Source: Malaya genurostris
Lineage: Eukaryota; Arthropoda; Insecta; Diptera; Culicidae
Assembly: GCF_030247185.1 (NCBI RefSeq)
Contig: NC_080571.1
Location: 251,135,771 to 251,199,770 of the forward strand
Direction of reading: 5' to 3'
Length of the DNA: 64,000 nt
This document shows positions 49,801 to 59,234 of the stretch, in pieces (within the stretch, counting starts at the first letter, position 1; each line of letters begins with the position of its first letter). Under the pieces are notes generated by a model. It did no database searches. It worked only from the letters and a program-made list of their open reading frames with translations, and had not been told where the DNA came from. The translations under genes were made by a program, and so were the position numbers.

Positions 49801-49870
49801 GAAGAGCGTTCAATTTGGTTGTGTTGGTGATCGTGTTGATGTTGATGGATGCGATATTACAGCTTACGAA
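46826..49870 (-). pseudogene. L1-like ORF2: endonuclease, reverse transcriptase, zf-RVT
   Basis: The endonuclease begins near 49870 with NIASININTITN, then VFLQEI (catalytic Glu), NVYAPSGS and GDFNCDA (catalytic Asp and Asn), interrupted by a stop at 49451. It continues after a shift with LDRIYVS and SDHKAVTLRI (49200-49432). RT reads YRPISLINYDYKIL (near 48340), then FDRVNHDF, VRQGDPLSMLLF and YADDI (near 47880) within 47213-48280. A zf-RVT-like end (46826-47053) has CTHCTEPIETIQHKFFGC. At least four frame breaks make it inactive. Confidence 0.82.
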
Positions 49871-50318
49871 ATCGAAGATTGTATGTCCTCATCAGCTAGC
49901 TGGACTCGTTCGTGTTCGTTCGAAGGAAGGACTTCATCGGCTTGACGCATTCTCTTTCCTGGCGGTTGTCTGCGTGAGCGTCGGCAGGCCGATCCCGACG
50001 ATTTTTGTGAGCAGTCTGTTTCGTTTTGATCATTTTTACTAGAAGCTGGTAATGCCACGTCTACTTGAGTAGTAAGTTGGTTCGGTGCAGCGGGGGGAGC
50101 CATAATTGTCTTTTGCTGGTCAAGCCCAGGGCAAAAGTTGAGGTTTCGTGATGTTAGTTCGATGTTCGAGTTGTCTGGGAGGGGCTTCGACCCCGACCCT
50201 TGTTTTGAAACGACCTGCTTCGGAGAGATGTTATTGTTTATTACTACTCTTTTCTGCTGATTTGTGTTACTTTTCGTTACGCTAGCGTACGATTTATCCG
50301 CTTCCAGTTTTGTCGTGA
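49864..50318 (-). pseudogene. L1-like ORF1, C-terminal part
   Basis: The frame is open from the 5' truncation at about 50318 to a stop at 49864 and overlaps the start of ORF2. It is hydrophilic and low in complexity: KSYASVTKSNTNQQKR, then CPGLDQQKTIMAPPAAP and a basic stretch CRRSRRQPPGKRMRQ. No zinc knuckle remains. It belongs to the same element as the ORF2 downstream. Confidence 0.7.
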
Positions 50319-50324
50319 ATACGA

Positions 50325-50535
50325 CTTACTTTACTATGGGGCGCCTTTTCAAAATTTACCCTCTGAGAGAGTGATAAGTTTTTGATCGTGAATATCTCCT
50401 GTTATATCTAACGAATCAACATAATTCTTGCTACATGCCATCGGAAATATGATCACAATTTTATGATAAAACTTTCAGTTGTGTGACATATTCTTAAATA
50501 GTTCACAATTCAACTTTTCTGAAATGTTTGGTATA
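50325..50535 (+). repeat. Repeat shared with 918-1120
   Basis: The block starts ATACGACTTAC and includes GCGCCTTTTCAAAATTTACC, GTGAATATCTC and ACATAATTC in the same order as 918-1120. It lies between the L1-like element and the histone promoter, so it may be histone-cluster spacer. Confidence 0.55.
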
Positions 50536-50689
50536 AACGAGTATCAAAGAGGATAATTCATATGGCGCGTTTGCCTTTCTCGTATTTTGAAAGCTCATAG
50601 CTCAGTGATCTGTAGAAGGATTTATATAATCTAACTACCAATAGAATCGAAAATATTCAACTTGAACGTGTATTACAACAATATTGAAG

Positions 50690-50830
50690 TTTTTCAATAG
50701 TACACTATTGAAAAACCTGTTTGATTTAACCCATGACAGCACCAGCCAATCAGAACGCGAGATGTCTGTATCTATACAAGAGCATCCATATAAAAGTTGA
50801 ATGGTTCACTTTTCCTATCATTTGCTGAGC
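50690..50830 (+). promoter_or_regulatory. Histone-type promoter: CCAAT and TATA boxes
   Basis: An inverted CAATAGTACACTATTG motif is followed by a CCAAT box at 50746-50750 in AGCCAATCAGAAC, then a TATAAAAG box at 50789-50796. The H2B-like ATG follows at 50923. Spacing and content suit an insect core histone promoter. Related modules without TATAAAAG occur at 39730-39945 and 58800-59175. Confidence 0.6.
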
Positions 50831-50922
50831 AACTCTTCCCGAAACAAGACACACGACAGCAACATCGAGGACCTGTCGTCTCATTGTTTCCCGATATGAA
50901 TGCACGAGACACCGTCAGCACA

Positions 50923-51042
50923 ATGCCACCGAAAAAGGCAGCCAAAAAGTCCAGCAAGGCCCATTACCGAAACAAGACACACACGAGAACCATCTCAGAT
51001 CTCAATATTTCCTACCAAAAGATTCATCAAGATGGGAGTTAA
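50923..51042 (+). pseudogene. Histone H2B-like remnant 1
   Basis: The frame begins MPPKKAAKKSSKA, which resembles the Lys/Ala/Ser-rich N-terminal tail of histone H2B, and continues for 39 codons in all. The histone fold is missing, and the rest of the frame (HYRNKTHTRTISDLN) is not clearly histone. Its leader ACGAGACACCGTCAGCAC matches the leader of the second remnant at 55983. The opposite-strand H2A remnant lies 0.3 kb away, the usual divergent arrangement of these genes. Confidence 0.6.
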
Positions 51043-51047
51043 AATAA

Positions 51048-51131
51048 TTTGCACCGTCACTAACACATTCAATTACGAACGGCAATGCGAAAGCGAAAGT
51101 GATGATTTTGAACACATCTTTATACTAGTTT
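51048..51131 (+). repeat. 84-bp block shared with 56013-56094
   Basis: The block TGCACCGTCACTAACACATT through GATGATTTTGAACACATC follows each of the two H2B-like starts. It is not histone coding. About 95 percent of its bases are the same in the two copies, by eye. Confidence 0.8.
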
Positions 51132-51349
51132 ACAAATATGCCGTGTGAAACAGAGTTGCCACAGATCAATATGTATTTTTGTCGCGAGTACTTTAGTATG
51201 CGGCCGAAAACAAAAATTGTTAGAACAAATGTTTCCACTTGATTTGCGCATTCTACTTTCCAGGCGTATCAGAACTGGCTAAACTTAAAGCAATTCTAAA
51301 TATTTCTTTATCACAGTGATGTGGTCATCCTGAAAAGGACGGGGTTTTC

Positions 51350-51614
51350 AACGGATGGCCAGCTGCAGATGGCGAGGGATGATTTTCGTTTTCGTTGTCA
51401 TGGGCAGCGTTACCGGTCAACTCCAACACTTCGGCAACCAAGTACTCCATCACTGCCGCCAGATAGACCGATGCACCAGCACTGACACGCTCGGCGTAGT
51501 TCCCCTTCCGAGGCAAACGATGGATTCTGCCGCCAACTGGGCACTTCAGACCAGCACGGTTTGAGCGGGACTTTGCCTTGCCCTTAATTGTTCCTCCACA
51601 GCTCGACGACCCAT
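51350..51614 (-). pseudogene. Histone H2A remnant
   Basis: The minus strand has an ATG at 51612-51614, then after a frame change CGGTIKGKAKSRSNRAGL, a damaged PVG(R)IHRL motif, GNYAERVSAGASVYLAAV and MEYLVAEVLELTGNAA. A second frame change is followed by TKIIPRHLQLAIR and a stop in place of the next residues. This is about four-fifths of a histone H2A, covering the N-tail, helices 1 and 2 and part of helix 3. The acidic-patch and C-terminal part are lost. It is a clear pseudogene, and substitutions such as H for R in AAHDN show decay. The Jockey insertion lies 11 bp upstream of the ATG. Confidence 0.88.
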
Positions 51615-51624
51615 TCAGTATTAC

Positions 51625-51636
51625 TGGCTGCCGCTC
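51625..51636 (+). repeat. Target-site duplication, left copy (intact Jockey)
   Basis: TGGCTGCCGCTC is found here and at 55791-55802, directly flanking the element. Confidence 0.95.
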
Positions 51637-51859
51637 ATTTTTTTTTTTTGCATAAATATCTGTTTATTAATCTTATTTTTGTGTATTACATCAACATTTT
51701 ACAGTACAAGTGTTTTGACCCTTTGGCCTTTCATCTTTGTTGTTCATACGATTCGTTATTAATATTAGGTGTTTTAGTTACTCTTGTTTTACATACTAAT
51801 GTTTAATCATAATATTTATTTTAATTATTTATAAAATGTCTACCTACTTATAACTATCC

Positions 51860-54538
51860 TTAACCTAATACGTACAAATTTTGAATTATTTGTATTTCAG
51901 AGATTGAGCACCTCTCTTCAAATTTCGTGCAGTATTGTTCGAATTTTTGTTCTAGTATATCCAGGGAAGCCATCTCATGTACTTCACTAGTCCTTGTCCA
52001 AGGGGGTAGATTTAGAATCATCTTTAAGATCTTACTTTGAATGCGCTGAAGCCTAAGTTTGTGTGTTCGTGCACAGCCCCGCCAAACAGGGACTGCGTAT
52101 TCAATTGCGGGGTAGATGATTTGTTTATAGACAGCCATCTGATTCTTCAGGCATAGTTTAGATGTTCTACAAATCAGCGGATACAGAGACCTAATGAGTA
52201 TGCTGCATTTTTGAACGATTTTGTCAACATGTGACCTGAATATCAGGTGTCTGTCAAAGGTGAGTCCTAGATAGATAACTTCATCTGACCATTGAATGAC
52301 CTCATCACCGAATCGTATTCTGCATTCGTCTGATGGAACAAGTTTTGGAGATCTTGAATGTGGAAACAAGATGACCTGAGTTTTTGCTGCATTGATCACA
52401 ATTTTCCAGCTTGTAAAATATTCCGTTAAAGCGTCCAGACCTGTCTGTAGTTTATTCTTCAGAGCATTAATGACACGACCTTTGTAAAGAATGGCAGTAT
52501 CATCAGCAAATTGTGACAGAACACCACCACCTGGAAGAGGTGGGATGTCTGATGTGAAAATGTTGTATAGAATGGGACCTAGGATACTTCCCTGGGGTAC
52601 ACCAGCAGGAATAGTAAATCTTTCTGAAAGTGCATTATTCAGAGAAACCTGGAATGCTCTATCTGCAAGATAATTTTTGATAATTTTAATAAGATACATG
52701 GGAAAATTATACCGATGCAGTTTGAACACCAGTCCATCGTGCCACACATTATCGAATGCCTTTTCAATATCCAATATTGCCATGGCAGTCGTTTTGGACA
52801 CTGATTTGTTTTGCTGGATGACGTTGTTAACCCTTGTGAGTTGGTGGATGGTGGATCTTCCTTTCTGGAACCCAAACTGTTCTTCCAGAAATATATCCTG
52901 TTCATCTGCGAAAGCAAGAATTCGCCTTTGTATTGACTTTTCAAACAGCTTGGATAGGGCAGAGAGTAAGCTGATGGGCCGATAGCTCTTGGAAAAGGAA
53001 GGATCTTTCCCCGGTTTCAAAACTGGGATAACTTTAGCTAACTTCCACCTTGAAGGGAAGTAACCAAGCTCCCAGCACCTGTTAAAAATTTTAGCTAAGA
53101 AGACAAATGAGCGAATACTCAAATGTTTCAGCTCAATGTTGAATGTGTTGTCGAAACCGGGGGCCTTCATATTTTTGGATTTTTTCACAAAAGCCATCAG
53201 CTCATTCGCAGTGACTCTACTTTCCTCAGGAACCAAGCTGTCTGATTGGTCAACCTCAGCTACGCTATCAGCAACGGCTCTTTCATATGGACTAACAATG
53301 TTAAGTCCTAAATTGTGAGAACACACAAACTGCTGGCCTAGCGCATTTGCCTTCTCTACTGGTGTGATTAAAGGTATTCCTTCAGCTGCGTCCTGGGGTG
53401 ACATCAGAGGAGGAATAGGCTTCGGTTTTTTCTTAAGCACCTTCGTTAAGGACCAGAAGGGCTTTGAATGTGGGAGAATTTGTCGAAGCTTTTGCTGGAA
53501 GTTCCTGTTGCGAAGCTCAGATATCCTTTCCTGGATTATCCTAGTTAAGTTGTTATAAGTAGTCTTCCTATCTAGAATGCCAGTTCGTTGATACTGCCTC
53601 CGGTAGATATTCCGAAGTCGGATGAGTTTCTTGGTGACACTGTCGATTTGAAGAGAGGAACTCGGCATATGTTGTACTGGAACCGTCCTATCACGAGCGA
53701 CTGTGATTGAATGCTGGAAGGAAGATAGGGCTGCATCGATTTCCATCGGGGAATCAAGTGGCAAATCGATATTAATAAGTTGGTCGGCGATATGTTGAAA
53801 TTGGACCCAATCGGTGCGATAATAGTTCCTCCGAGGTTGAATAGGCACTGTTTCTGGTGAAGATCCCAACGTCAATATTACTGGAAAGTGGTCGGAAGAG
53901 AGCTCGTTGAAAACAACCGGAGAGCTGTCTATGGCGCTGTTGCTGATGAATATATCCAAAATGGAATGAACTCCCAAAATGGATCTGGAAAGTCGCGTTG
54001 GTTGATCCGGAGCGAAGATGTTGTATTGTCCAGCTTCGTAATCTTCGGCAAGTACGAATCCGTTTCGATTCTGTCTTCTGTTTCCCCACAGCTCATGCCG
54101 TGCGTTCAGGTCCCCAGCAATGATGAATTTGTTCTGTCGTCGAGTGAGCATAGCCAGATCTCGCTTCAATGATGCACACGTACCATCTCGAAGATTGGTT
54201 TGTTTGGGGCAGTACGCTGCAATGATGATGATGGGTCCCATCGTCGTTGTAATCTCAATTCCGATGGCTTCTAAGAGTTGCAATTTAAAGGCTGACAGAA
54301 GCCTGTGCTGAATGGATCGTTTAACGGCAATGGCAACTCCCCCTCCTCTGGTAGTTGTCCTGTCGAGCCTGTGAATCCTGTAATTGGAAATAAAAATAGA
54401 AATTTCAGGTTTAAGATGAGTTTCAGTTAAAATAGCAATATCGGCATTCTTCTCTTGAAGAAAGTCGGACAATTCAGCAGTTTTGCTCCTGAGTGAGCAA
54501 GCATTCCAATTTACTATAACCAACTCATTATATTGCAT
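51860..54538 (-). CDS. Jockey-type ORF2: endonuclease and reverse transcriptase (892 aa)
   Basis: Residues 1-220 form an AP-like endonuclease that nicks the target: VNWNACSL at 9-16, TETH with catalytic Glu39, AGDLNARH with Asp143 and Asn145, and SSDHF with Asp216 and His217. After a linker the RT spans about 430-720, with YRPISLLSALSKLFE, DIEKAFDNVWHDGL, AGVPQGSILGPILYNIF and the catalytic FADD at about 678-680. The C-terminus has a region with VWRGCARTHKLRLQRIQ. The length is normal for Jockey ORF2 proteins. The start overlaps the ORF1 stop (ATGCAATATAATGA), so translation may occur by reinitiation. No frame damage is seen. Confidence 0.94.
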   Translation of the reverse strand: MQYNELVIVNWNACSLRSKTAELSDFLQEKNADIAILTETHLKPEISIFISNYRIHRLDRTTTRGGGVAIAVKRSIQHRLLSAFKLQLLEAIGIEITTTMGPIIIIAAYCPKQTNLRDGTCASLKRDLAMLTRRQNKFIIAGDLNARHELWGNRRQNRNGFVLAEDYEAGQYNIFAPDQPTRLSRSILGVHSILDIFISNSAIDSSPVVFNELSSDHFPVILTLGSSPETVPIQPRRNYYRTDWVQFQHIADQLINIDLPLDSPMEIDAALSSFQHSITVARDRTVPVQHMPSSSLQIDSVTKKLIRLRNIYRRQYQRTGILDRKTTYNNLTRIIQERISELRNRNFQQKLRQILPHSKPFWSLTKVLKKKPKPIPPLMSPQDAAEGIPLITPVEKANALGQQFVCSHNLGLNIVSPYERAVADSVAEVDQSDSLVPEESRVTANELMAFVKKSKNMKAPGFDNTFNIELKHLSIRSFVFLAKIFNRCWELGYFPSRWKLAKVIPVLKPGKDPSFSKSYRPISLLSALSKLFEKSIQRRILAFADEQDIFLEEQFGFQKGRSTIHQLTRVNNVIQQNKSVSKTTAMAILDIEKAFDNVWHDGLVFKLHRYNFPMYLIKIIKNYLADRAFQVSLNNALSERFTIPAGVPQGSILGPILYNIFTSDIPPLPGGGVLSQFADDTAILYKGRVINALKNKLQTGLDALTEYFTSWKIVINAAKTQVILFPHSRSPKLVPSDECRIRFGDEVIQWSDEVIYLGLTFDRHLIFRSHVDKIVQKCSILIRSLYPLICRTSKLCLKNQMAVYKQIIYPAIEYAVPVWRGCARTHKLRLQRIQSKILKMILNLPPWTRTSEVHEMASLDILEQKFEQYCTKFEERCSISEIQIIQNLYVLG

Positions 54539-55685
54539 ATTCGATGATGAATTTGCCTAAGGCGTTGATTTGATCTAACCGCGTTCTGCAGTTTCGTAGT
54601 TTTGTTGTCATTGTTTCAAAAATGACGATCAGTTGTTCAGCAGAGAATAAATCATAAGAGTCATCCTTTGCTTGTGGTTGATTATTGCCCCATCCAGGAG
54701 GGATTCTTGAGGAAGATTCTTTTTGAGATCCAGCGGCTGAAGTCTTTGGATTGCTGCGAGGAAGTGGCGGCAAATTCGGAATATCCCTCTTCGGTGGGAG
54801 CCGTGGGAAATTAACTTCATCCTTCTGTGGAACATTCTTGCGCGTTGATTGTTTACGGGACGCCTGTTGTCGAATTTTTGTGAACTCAGCACGTTTGGGA
54901 CACGATTTGCTAGTAGATGGATGGTCGCCATCACAGTTCACACATTTTACAGCGATGTCATCTAGTAGGCAATCGTTGGTATTGTGTGGTTCGGCACATT
55001 TCCCGCACCGACTTTTCATGTGGCAATTCCTCGCTCCATGGCCGTAGTTCAAACAGTTCGTGCACTGTGTGACATCCCGATGTACCGGTTTATACTTTTG
55101 CCATTCGATGATTATGTGAAATAACGATTTAATCGTTTTCAGTTGACTCATGGTGATGGAGCCCTTCTCCAGATGAATCAGGTACAGTTGATCTCTGAAC
55201 TTTTTGTCCGTATTATGTCGCTTCATTTTAAATACCATCAAAGGCTTTAGTCCAGCCTCCGACAGTGCCTGCTTTAGTTCGGCTTCCATCATGTCGGGTA
55301 GTCCTCGAAGTACAACCTTCATAGGTTTGTTGGCGGCAATATCGTGTGTGAAGTATTCCGCTTTTGTCTGCTTCAGATAGCATTCCACTCCTTTGTAGTG
55401 GTTCAAAGCCGGAACAGTTATTTTGTAGCCTTCAGTACATAAACGGATTGTTGCCTGTAGTCCTTTGCTGATCAGTGTGTTGAAATCCGAACGTAGAGTT
55501 GGTGGGAAGCCCTTCAGGTAGGAAGGCGGCATTTTTTCCTTCTTCTGCAGTTCCTCTTCGACATCTACTGGCAGATCAGCATATTGGTTTTTACTCAGCA
55601 AACGGTCGTTTACCTGTACATCACTTGGCTTCAGACGCTTAGCATCCTTTGGATCCTTCTCGGATCTATGGCGGTTTTTACCCAT
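54528..55685 (-). CDS. Jockey-type ORF1: nucleic-acid-binding gag-like protein (385 aa)
   Basis: The protein should bind the element's RNA and act as a chaperone. The N-terminus is basic (MGKNRHRSEKDPKDAKRLK). Residues about 85-200 resemble a PRE_C2HC-type domain with VVLRGLPDMMEAELKQAL. Three zinc knuckles follow: CTNCLNYGHGARNC at 208-221, CGKCAEPHNTNDC at 227-239 and CVNCDGDHPSTSKSC at 248-262. A Pro-rich part (LPPKRDIPNLPPLPRSNP) comes next. The ATG is 106 bp from the element's 5' end and is the same codon as in the broken copy. ORF2 overlaps its stop by 11 bp. Confidence 0.92.
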   Translation of the reverse strand: MGKNRHRSEKDPKDAKRLKPSDVQVNDRLLSKNQYADLPVDVEEELQKKEKMPPSYLKGFPPTLRSDFNTLISKGLQATIRLCTEGYKITVPALNHYKGVECYLKQTKAEYFTHDIAANKPMKVVLRGLPDMMEAELKQALSEAGLKPLMVFKMKRHNTDKKFRDQLYLIHLEKGSITMSQLKTIKSLFHIIIEWQKYKPVHRDVTQCTNCLNYGHGARNCHMKSRCGKCAEPHNTNDCLLDDIAVKCVNCDGDHPSTSKSCPKRAEFTKIRQQASRKQSTRKNVPQKDEVNFPRLPPKRDIPNLPPLPRSNPKTSAAGSQKESSSRIPPGWGNNQPQAKDDSYDLFSAEQLIVIFETMTTKLRNCRTRLDQINALGKFIIEYAI

Positions 55686-55790
55686 AGCTTGGGTAGGTAG
55701 ACAACTGCGAATAAAAAAAATAAAACAAAATCGAAATTAGTCGTAGTAGGTTATTCGTCTATCCACATCGAGTGTTAGATGACGAATTTT
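55686..55790 (-). promoter_or_regulatory. 5' UTR and presumed internal promoter of the intact Jockey element
   Basis: The sequence starts ATTCGTCATCTAACACTCG and is conserved in the broken copy (1223-1324). Jockey-clade elements carry their promoter inside the 5' UTR, so this is where transcription should begin. The start nucleotide itself is inferred. Confidence 0.55.
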
Positions 55791-55802
55791 TGGCTGCCGC
55801 TC

Positions 55803-55982
55803 TGCTAACTCTCTCTTTTATATCGTTTCACTGTTTCCCGTTCTGCGTATAGGAAAGGAATTCTAACAAAGGGGACGTCCTACCGTGCTACCACTAGCAC
55901 GTATAAAAGGAAATGTGATGTGAGAAATAGCGTCATTTAAGTTAAAGCAGCTACTCTGTACGTACGAGACACCGTCAGAACG
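55803..55982 (+). promoter_or_regulatory. H2A/H2B divergent promoter remnant
   Basis: A TATA box GTATAAAAGG at 55900-55909 lies about 75 bp before the H2B-like ATG. The leader ends ACGAGACACCGTCAGAACG. The stretch was the shared upstream region of the H2A remnant (minus) and H2B remnant (plus) before the Jockey element separated them. Confidence 0.6.
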
Positions 55983-56027
55983 ATGGCTCCGAAGACAGGT
56001 AGAAAAGCAGATTTGTACCGTCACTAA
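55983..56027 (+). pseudogene. Histone H2B-like remnant 2
   Basis: The frame MAPKTGRKADLYRH then stops. MAPKT(S)GKA is the usual H2B start in insects, so the first ten or so codons are recognisable. It then joins, without the rest of H2B, the same 84-bp non-histone block found after remnant 1. The two remnants are therefore copies of one truncated arrangement. Confidence 0.65.
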
Positions 56028-56094
56028 CACATTCAATTACGAACGGCAATGCGAAAGCGAAAATGATGATGTTGAACACATCTTTATACTAGTA
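56013..56094 (+). repeat. 84-bp block shared with 51048-51131
   Basis: See the copy at 51048. Here it overlaps the last codons of the H2B-like remnant. Confidence 0.8.
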
Positions 56095-56149
56095 TGGGGT
56101 CGTGTGAAAATATGCTTCGCGAAACAGGGTTGCCATATATACAGATTAA

Positions 56150-56182
56150 TCTGTATTATCATTATTATTATTATTATTATTA

Positions 56183-56213
<31 letters not shown>

Positions 56214-56233
56214 CATTATTATTATTATTATTA
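56150..56233. repeat. (ATT)n microsatellite
   Basis: About 27 ATT units, interrupted three times by ATC. Confidence 0.97.
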
Positions 56234-56620
56234 GAATCACTCTTGCATACCGAAGATCGTAGATACATTTCAGACCAGGCCATTGCAATTGTCTCGTACT
56301 GAAATTTCGAGAAGAATCAGATATCTTCAAACTTCATAGCTTCAATAAAAATAAACTACAAATTTGTCGTACCTAGCTTCCTATATTAGCAAATTAAAAA
56401 GGAATTGTTTCAAGTTTGGAATATATAGTTGTAGAATAGTAGCTGTTTAATGTAACTAAACTGTACTTTAATGTAGGTGTATCGCTTCAAATTCTATTAG
56501 TGAAAAAGAGGAAAGCTTGCACAATTCATACAATCAATCAACTAACTGATATTCGGAAAAGTGATGGGAGCGTGTCAGTTTTTTCGTATTCACGACATCC
56601 AGTTATGTCTCTGACATTAC
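56234..56620. other. No recognised gene
   Basis: Short frames only. Confidence 0.4.
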
Positions 56621-57211
56621 TCACCCGCCTTTTTGTACAAGTAATTTCTTGTTTTGCACACATGGGATACCAATGTGTACATACTCACGACAGTGTAGAC
56701 AAGTTTGTCGTTGTCCCTTGTAACCCACCGCAGTGTCTTCGCCTTTGATTGTTACAAGGGAAGGAATATTTTTTTTGACAACCATTCGGGCAATCCGAAC
56801 ACCGGTCTTTGTGCCTTCGAACGCACCATAGCGATTGTCCCACAGAAGATCTCGAATGCTTAGAACTTGACCGTATTCTGCTAGGAAAGCAACGATTTCT
56901 TCGTTGGTAACGTCTTCGGGAAGGTCGAATATCTGCACCTCCACCGCACCGTCCTCCATTGTCACTCGTAGTTTATGCACCTTTCCATCAAAAACGAATT
57001 CGTGCTTGTTATCGTGTTCTTCTACGATTTTTTCGGCCACGACAAGGCTGTTGACCTTTACGAAGGTACATCCAAGCCTTTTGCTAGGTTGAATTTGGAT
57101 CACATTTTCGCGAGTAAGACCGAGCTCTTTCCCGATGAACTTTAATATCGCGTCGTAAGAAAGGGTTTTCGGGAACTGCGAATAGTCCACACGAAATGTA
57201 TTCTCCCGCAT
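56621..57211 (-). pseudogene. L1-like ORF1 (gag-like) fragment, 196 codons open
   Basis: It begins MRENTFRVDYSQFPKTLSYD and has the gag-like RNA-binding part with FIGKELGLTRENV and FVKVNSLVVAEKI, then VQIFDLPEDVTNEEI, EYGQVLSIRDLLWDNRYG, and a zinc-knuckle start CLHCREYVHIGIPC. The frame ends six residues after the Cys run and no ORF2 follows. It is related to 24644-25626 (shared YGEVLSIE/YGQVLSIR and DLP motifs). The protein is intact up to the truncation, so the piece could be recent. I see no target duplication. Confidence 0.75.
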
Positions 57212-57239
57212 CGCGGAAAAAACAGTTTCGATACTTGAT

Positions 57240-58799
57240 ACCGAAGTTGAGCGGCAAATAACACTGTACTAAAGTTCGTGAGCAAATTTCGATTTCCGAG
57301 CTTCCTACTTGAATTGACCGATCGCCACGAAAGTTTGCTGATAACTGTCGTTTCGACTCCTGGTTATGGTCTTTTTCAAGGGAAATATCTTATCGTTTCT
57401 CGTCTAAAAATCGTACGCCCACGAACGGTTGTTTACATAATAAAAAAAAACTTAGCAGGTTGTATGCAAGACACGACCGATCACGATTACATTAAATATA
57501 AAATAATTCTTAGGTACCCATAACAAATACAAAAATAAAGATGATGGTGGATGCACTAAAAGTCACAAATTACAAACTTGCTCCACTTTTAGTGTTTACA
57601 TTTTTGACGAATGATCAACATGACAATTAGATTCTTTCGGAACAATTGATTCTACTCTATTTTGATGCCTTCAACAAGTTTTTACATTTGAACATTTTTG
57701 TAAAATATCCTTTAAATGAAAGGCAATTATGATGATTTCAAAGTTACTTAAAAGATCAATTTTGGATACGAACAACCTCAAGATATAAATCTGGACAAAT
57801 GAAACGATTTTATGTCATAATAATTTTCAAGACAGAGAACGTAAAAACTCAATCATTTTATGAACAGCGATTATACTACGTTCACACTACGAGTTAAAAC
57901 GAGTTTTAACTATGATTTCATGTTTTAAGCGAAATAACATGTTTTTCTTCCGTGTTATTGCATATTCAGAAACGTCACATTAAAACATGTTTTCCCAAAA
58001 TAACATGATAGTCAAGCACAACCCTGCTAGCATTTTCCGTCATTTTTCGACTTAGTCATTTAACACCCTTTTATTGGAACCAGTTTTTCATCAGAGTAGC
58101 CATGTAATCATGACAAAACAGAACAAGAAACTGGTACAACCATGCTTGTTTTTTTGTTTAAAGACATGACAATGTTGTTTTGATGTAAATGATAATTTAA
58201 CTGAAACTGGGTTACACGTTAGTTTAGTAAGGATTTAAATGATACAAGTAAAATCGCAGATCAGCTTGTCTTGAGTTTATCTCTAATACTGTATTTTATT
58301 GCATCTGATAATTCTATATATGTGAGTCTGTGTAACTTATTTGTACCAATTTCCGAATCTTTTGAAGCGTTTTATTCCTGGTGGGACAACAGCTTGTTCA
58401 AATCGATACTGCATAACGATTAGCATTGCATTATTTTTGCTACACTTAGTCTGGATCCCTTCTATAAGATTCTTGGAAGCAAGATTAGACCAAAATATTA
58501 TGCTTTATACGACTAAATCAATTTCTAACTATTCACTTAGGTTACGCGATTATTGTTTGGTTTAATAATAGGGTCTGAGAGATTATGCTGAGAGACAGTT
58601 CTTTGTATTTAGCCGCATTTAATGAAACAGAATTATCTTTGATAATTATCATAACACAACTTTGACAAATTACAACATTTTTAAACATTTCCAAATCCAG
58701 CAACAAATCACCGAGATACAAGCGCTTCAAATTAGGTTCGAAAAATCTATCGCCGAAAATTCTAAGTTGGCCTGCTAGTTATCGGAGAATCAAGATAAG
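57240..58799. other. No recognised gene
   Basis: A short repeat at 57461-57502 matches 36812-36852. AACATG motifs are frequent around 57920-58010. No coding signal. Confidence 0.4.
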
Positions 58800-59175
58800 C
58801 CATGGGTAAACGAAAGCAGAAATGTATTCGGGCATATATTTATAGATTCCCTTTTGTGCTATAGTTCATACTGCGCAAATCGGACGAGAGTTTGACATCA
58901 TTCACTGAGACTGTCATTGGCTCGTGAAAACATAGGTCAATTCAATCCAATCTTTCAATGGTATGCAATTGAAATACTTAAATGACGTTACCACATAAGT
59001 TTAAGTTGAATGTTTTCGAGTCGGCTGATAGTTAAATTATATAAAGTCATCAACAAATGACTGAGTTCTAAGCGTTCAAAATTATGCCAGAAAAAGGTTA
59101 CGCCGTTATTTTTGCATTTTTTTAAACTGACACCCAGCCTCGTACAGTGAAGAGTTAGCAAAAGCGACAATCCAA
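58800..59175 (-). promoter_or_regulatory. Promoter-like module related to the histone upstream region
   Basis: On the minus strand the order is TTATATAATTTAACTATCAG, TCGAAAACATTCAACTTAA, CCATTGAAAG, TTGACCTATG, GAGCCAATGACAG (CCAAT) and a TATA-like CTATAAATATATG near 58840-58855. The first three match 50620-50710 closely (TTATATAATCTAACTACCA, TCGAAAATATTCAACTTGAA, CTATTGAAAAA). No histone sequence follows the TATA box. Confidence 0.5.
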
Positions 59176-59234
59176 CGATCGAACGCATATACAATCTAGT
59201 CATCACCTCACTGGACGAGCTACTTGTTTCATTC

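Larger units (their letters stand above)
46629..50320 (-). mobile_element. L1-like non-LTR retrotransposon, 5'-truncated and broken
   Basis: The 3' end is marked by a run of eleven T on the plus strand (46629-46639). Going up the minus strand there is a short 3' UTR, a zinc-ribbon-like C-terminus, RT, endonuclease and the C-terminal part of ORF1, which ends near 50320. No matching duplication is seen at the two ends. The order ORF1, APE-like endonuclease, RT and Cys-rich end, with YADD in RT and no RNase H, suits an L1-type element. Confidence 0.8.
51637..55790 (-). mobile_element. Full-length Jockey-type non-LTR retrotransposon, 4154 bp
   Basis: It has a complete 5' UTR, two open ORFs, a 3' UTR and an oligo(A) tail (T-run at 51638-51649), with a perfect 12-bp target duplication. 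ORF2 encodes endonuclease and RT but no RNase H, as in the Jockey clade. It inserted in the leader of a histone H2A gene. All features needed for mobility seem present, and it is the best candidate for an active element in the window. Its relative at 1223-7376 is highly similar but broken. Confidence 0.95.
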
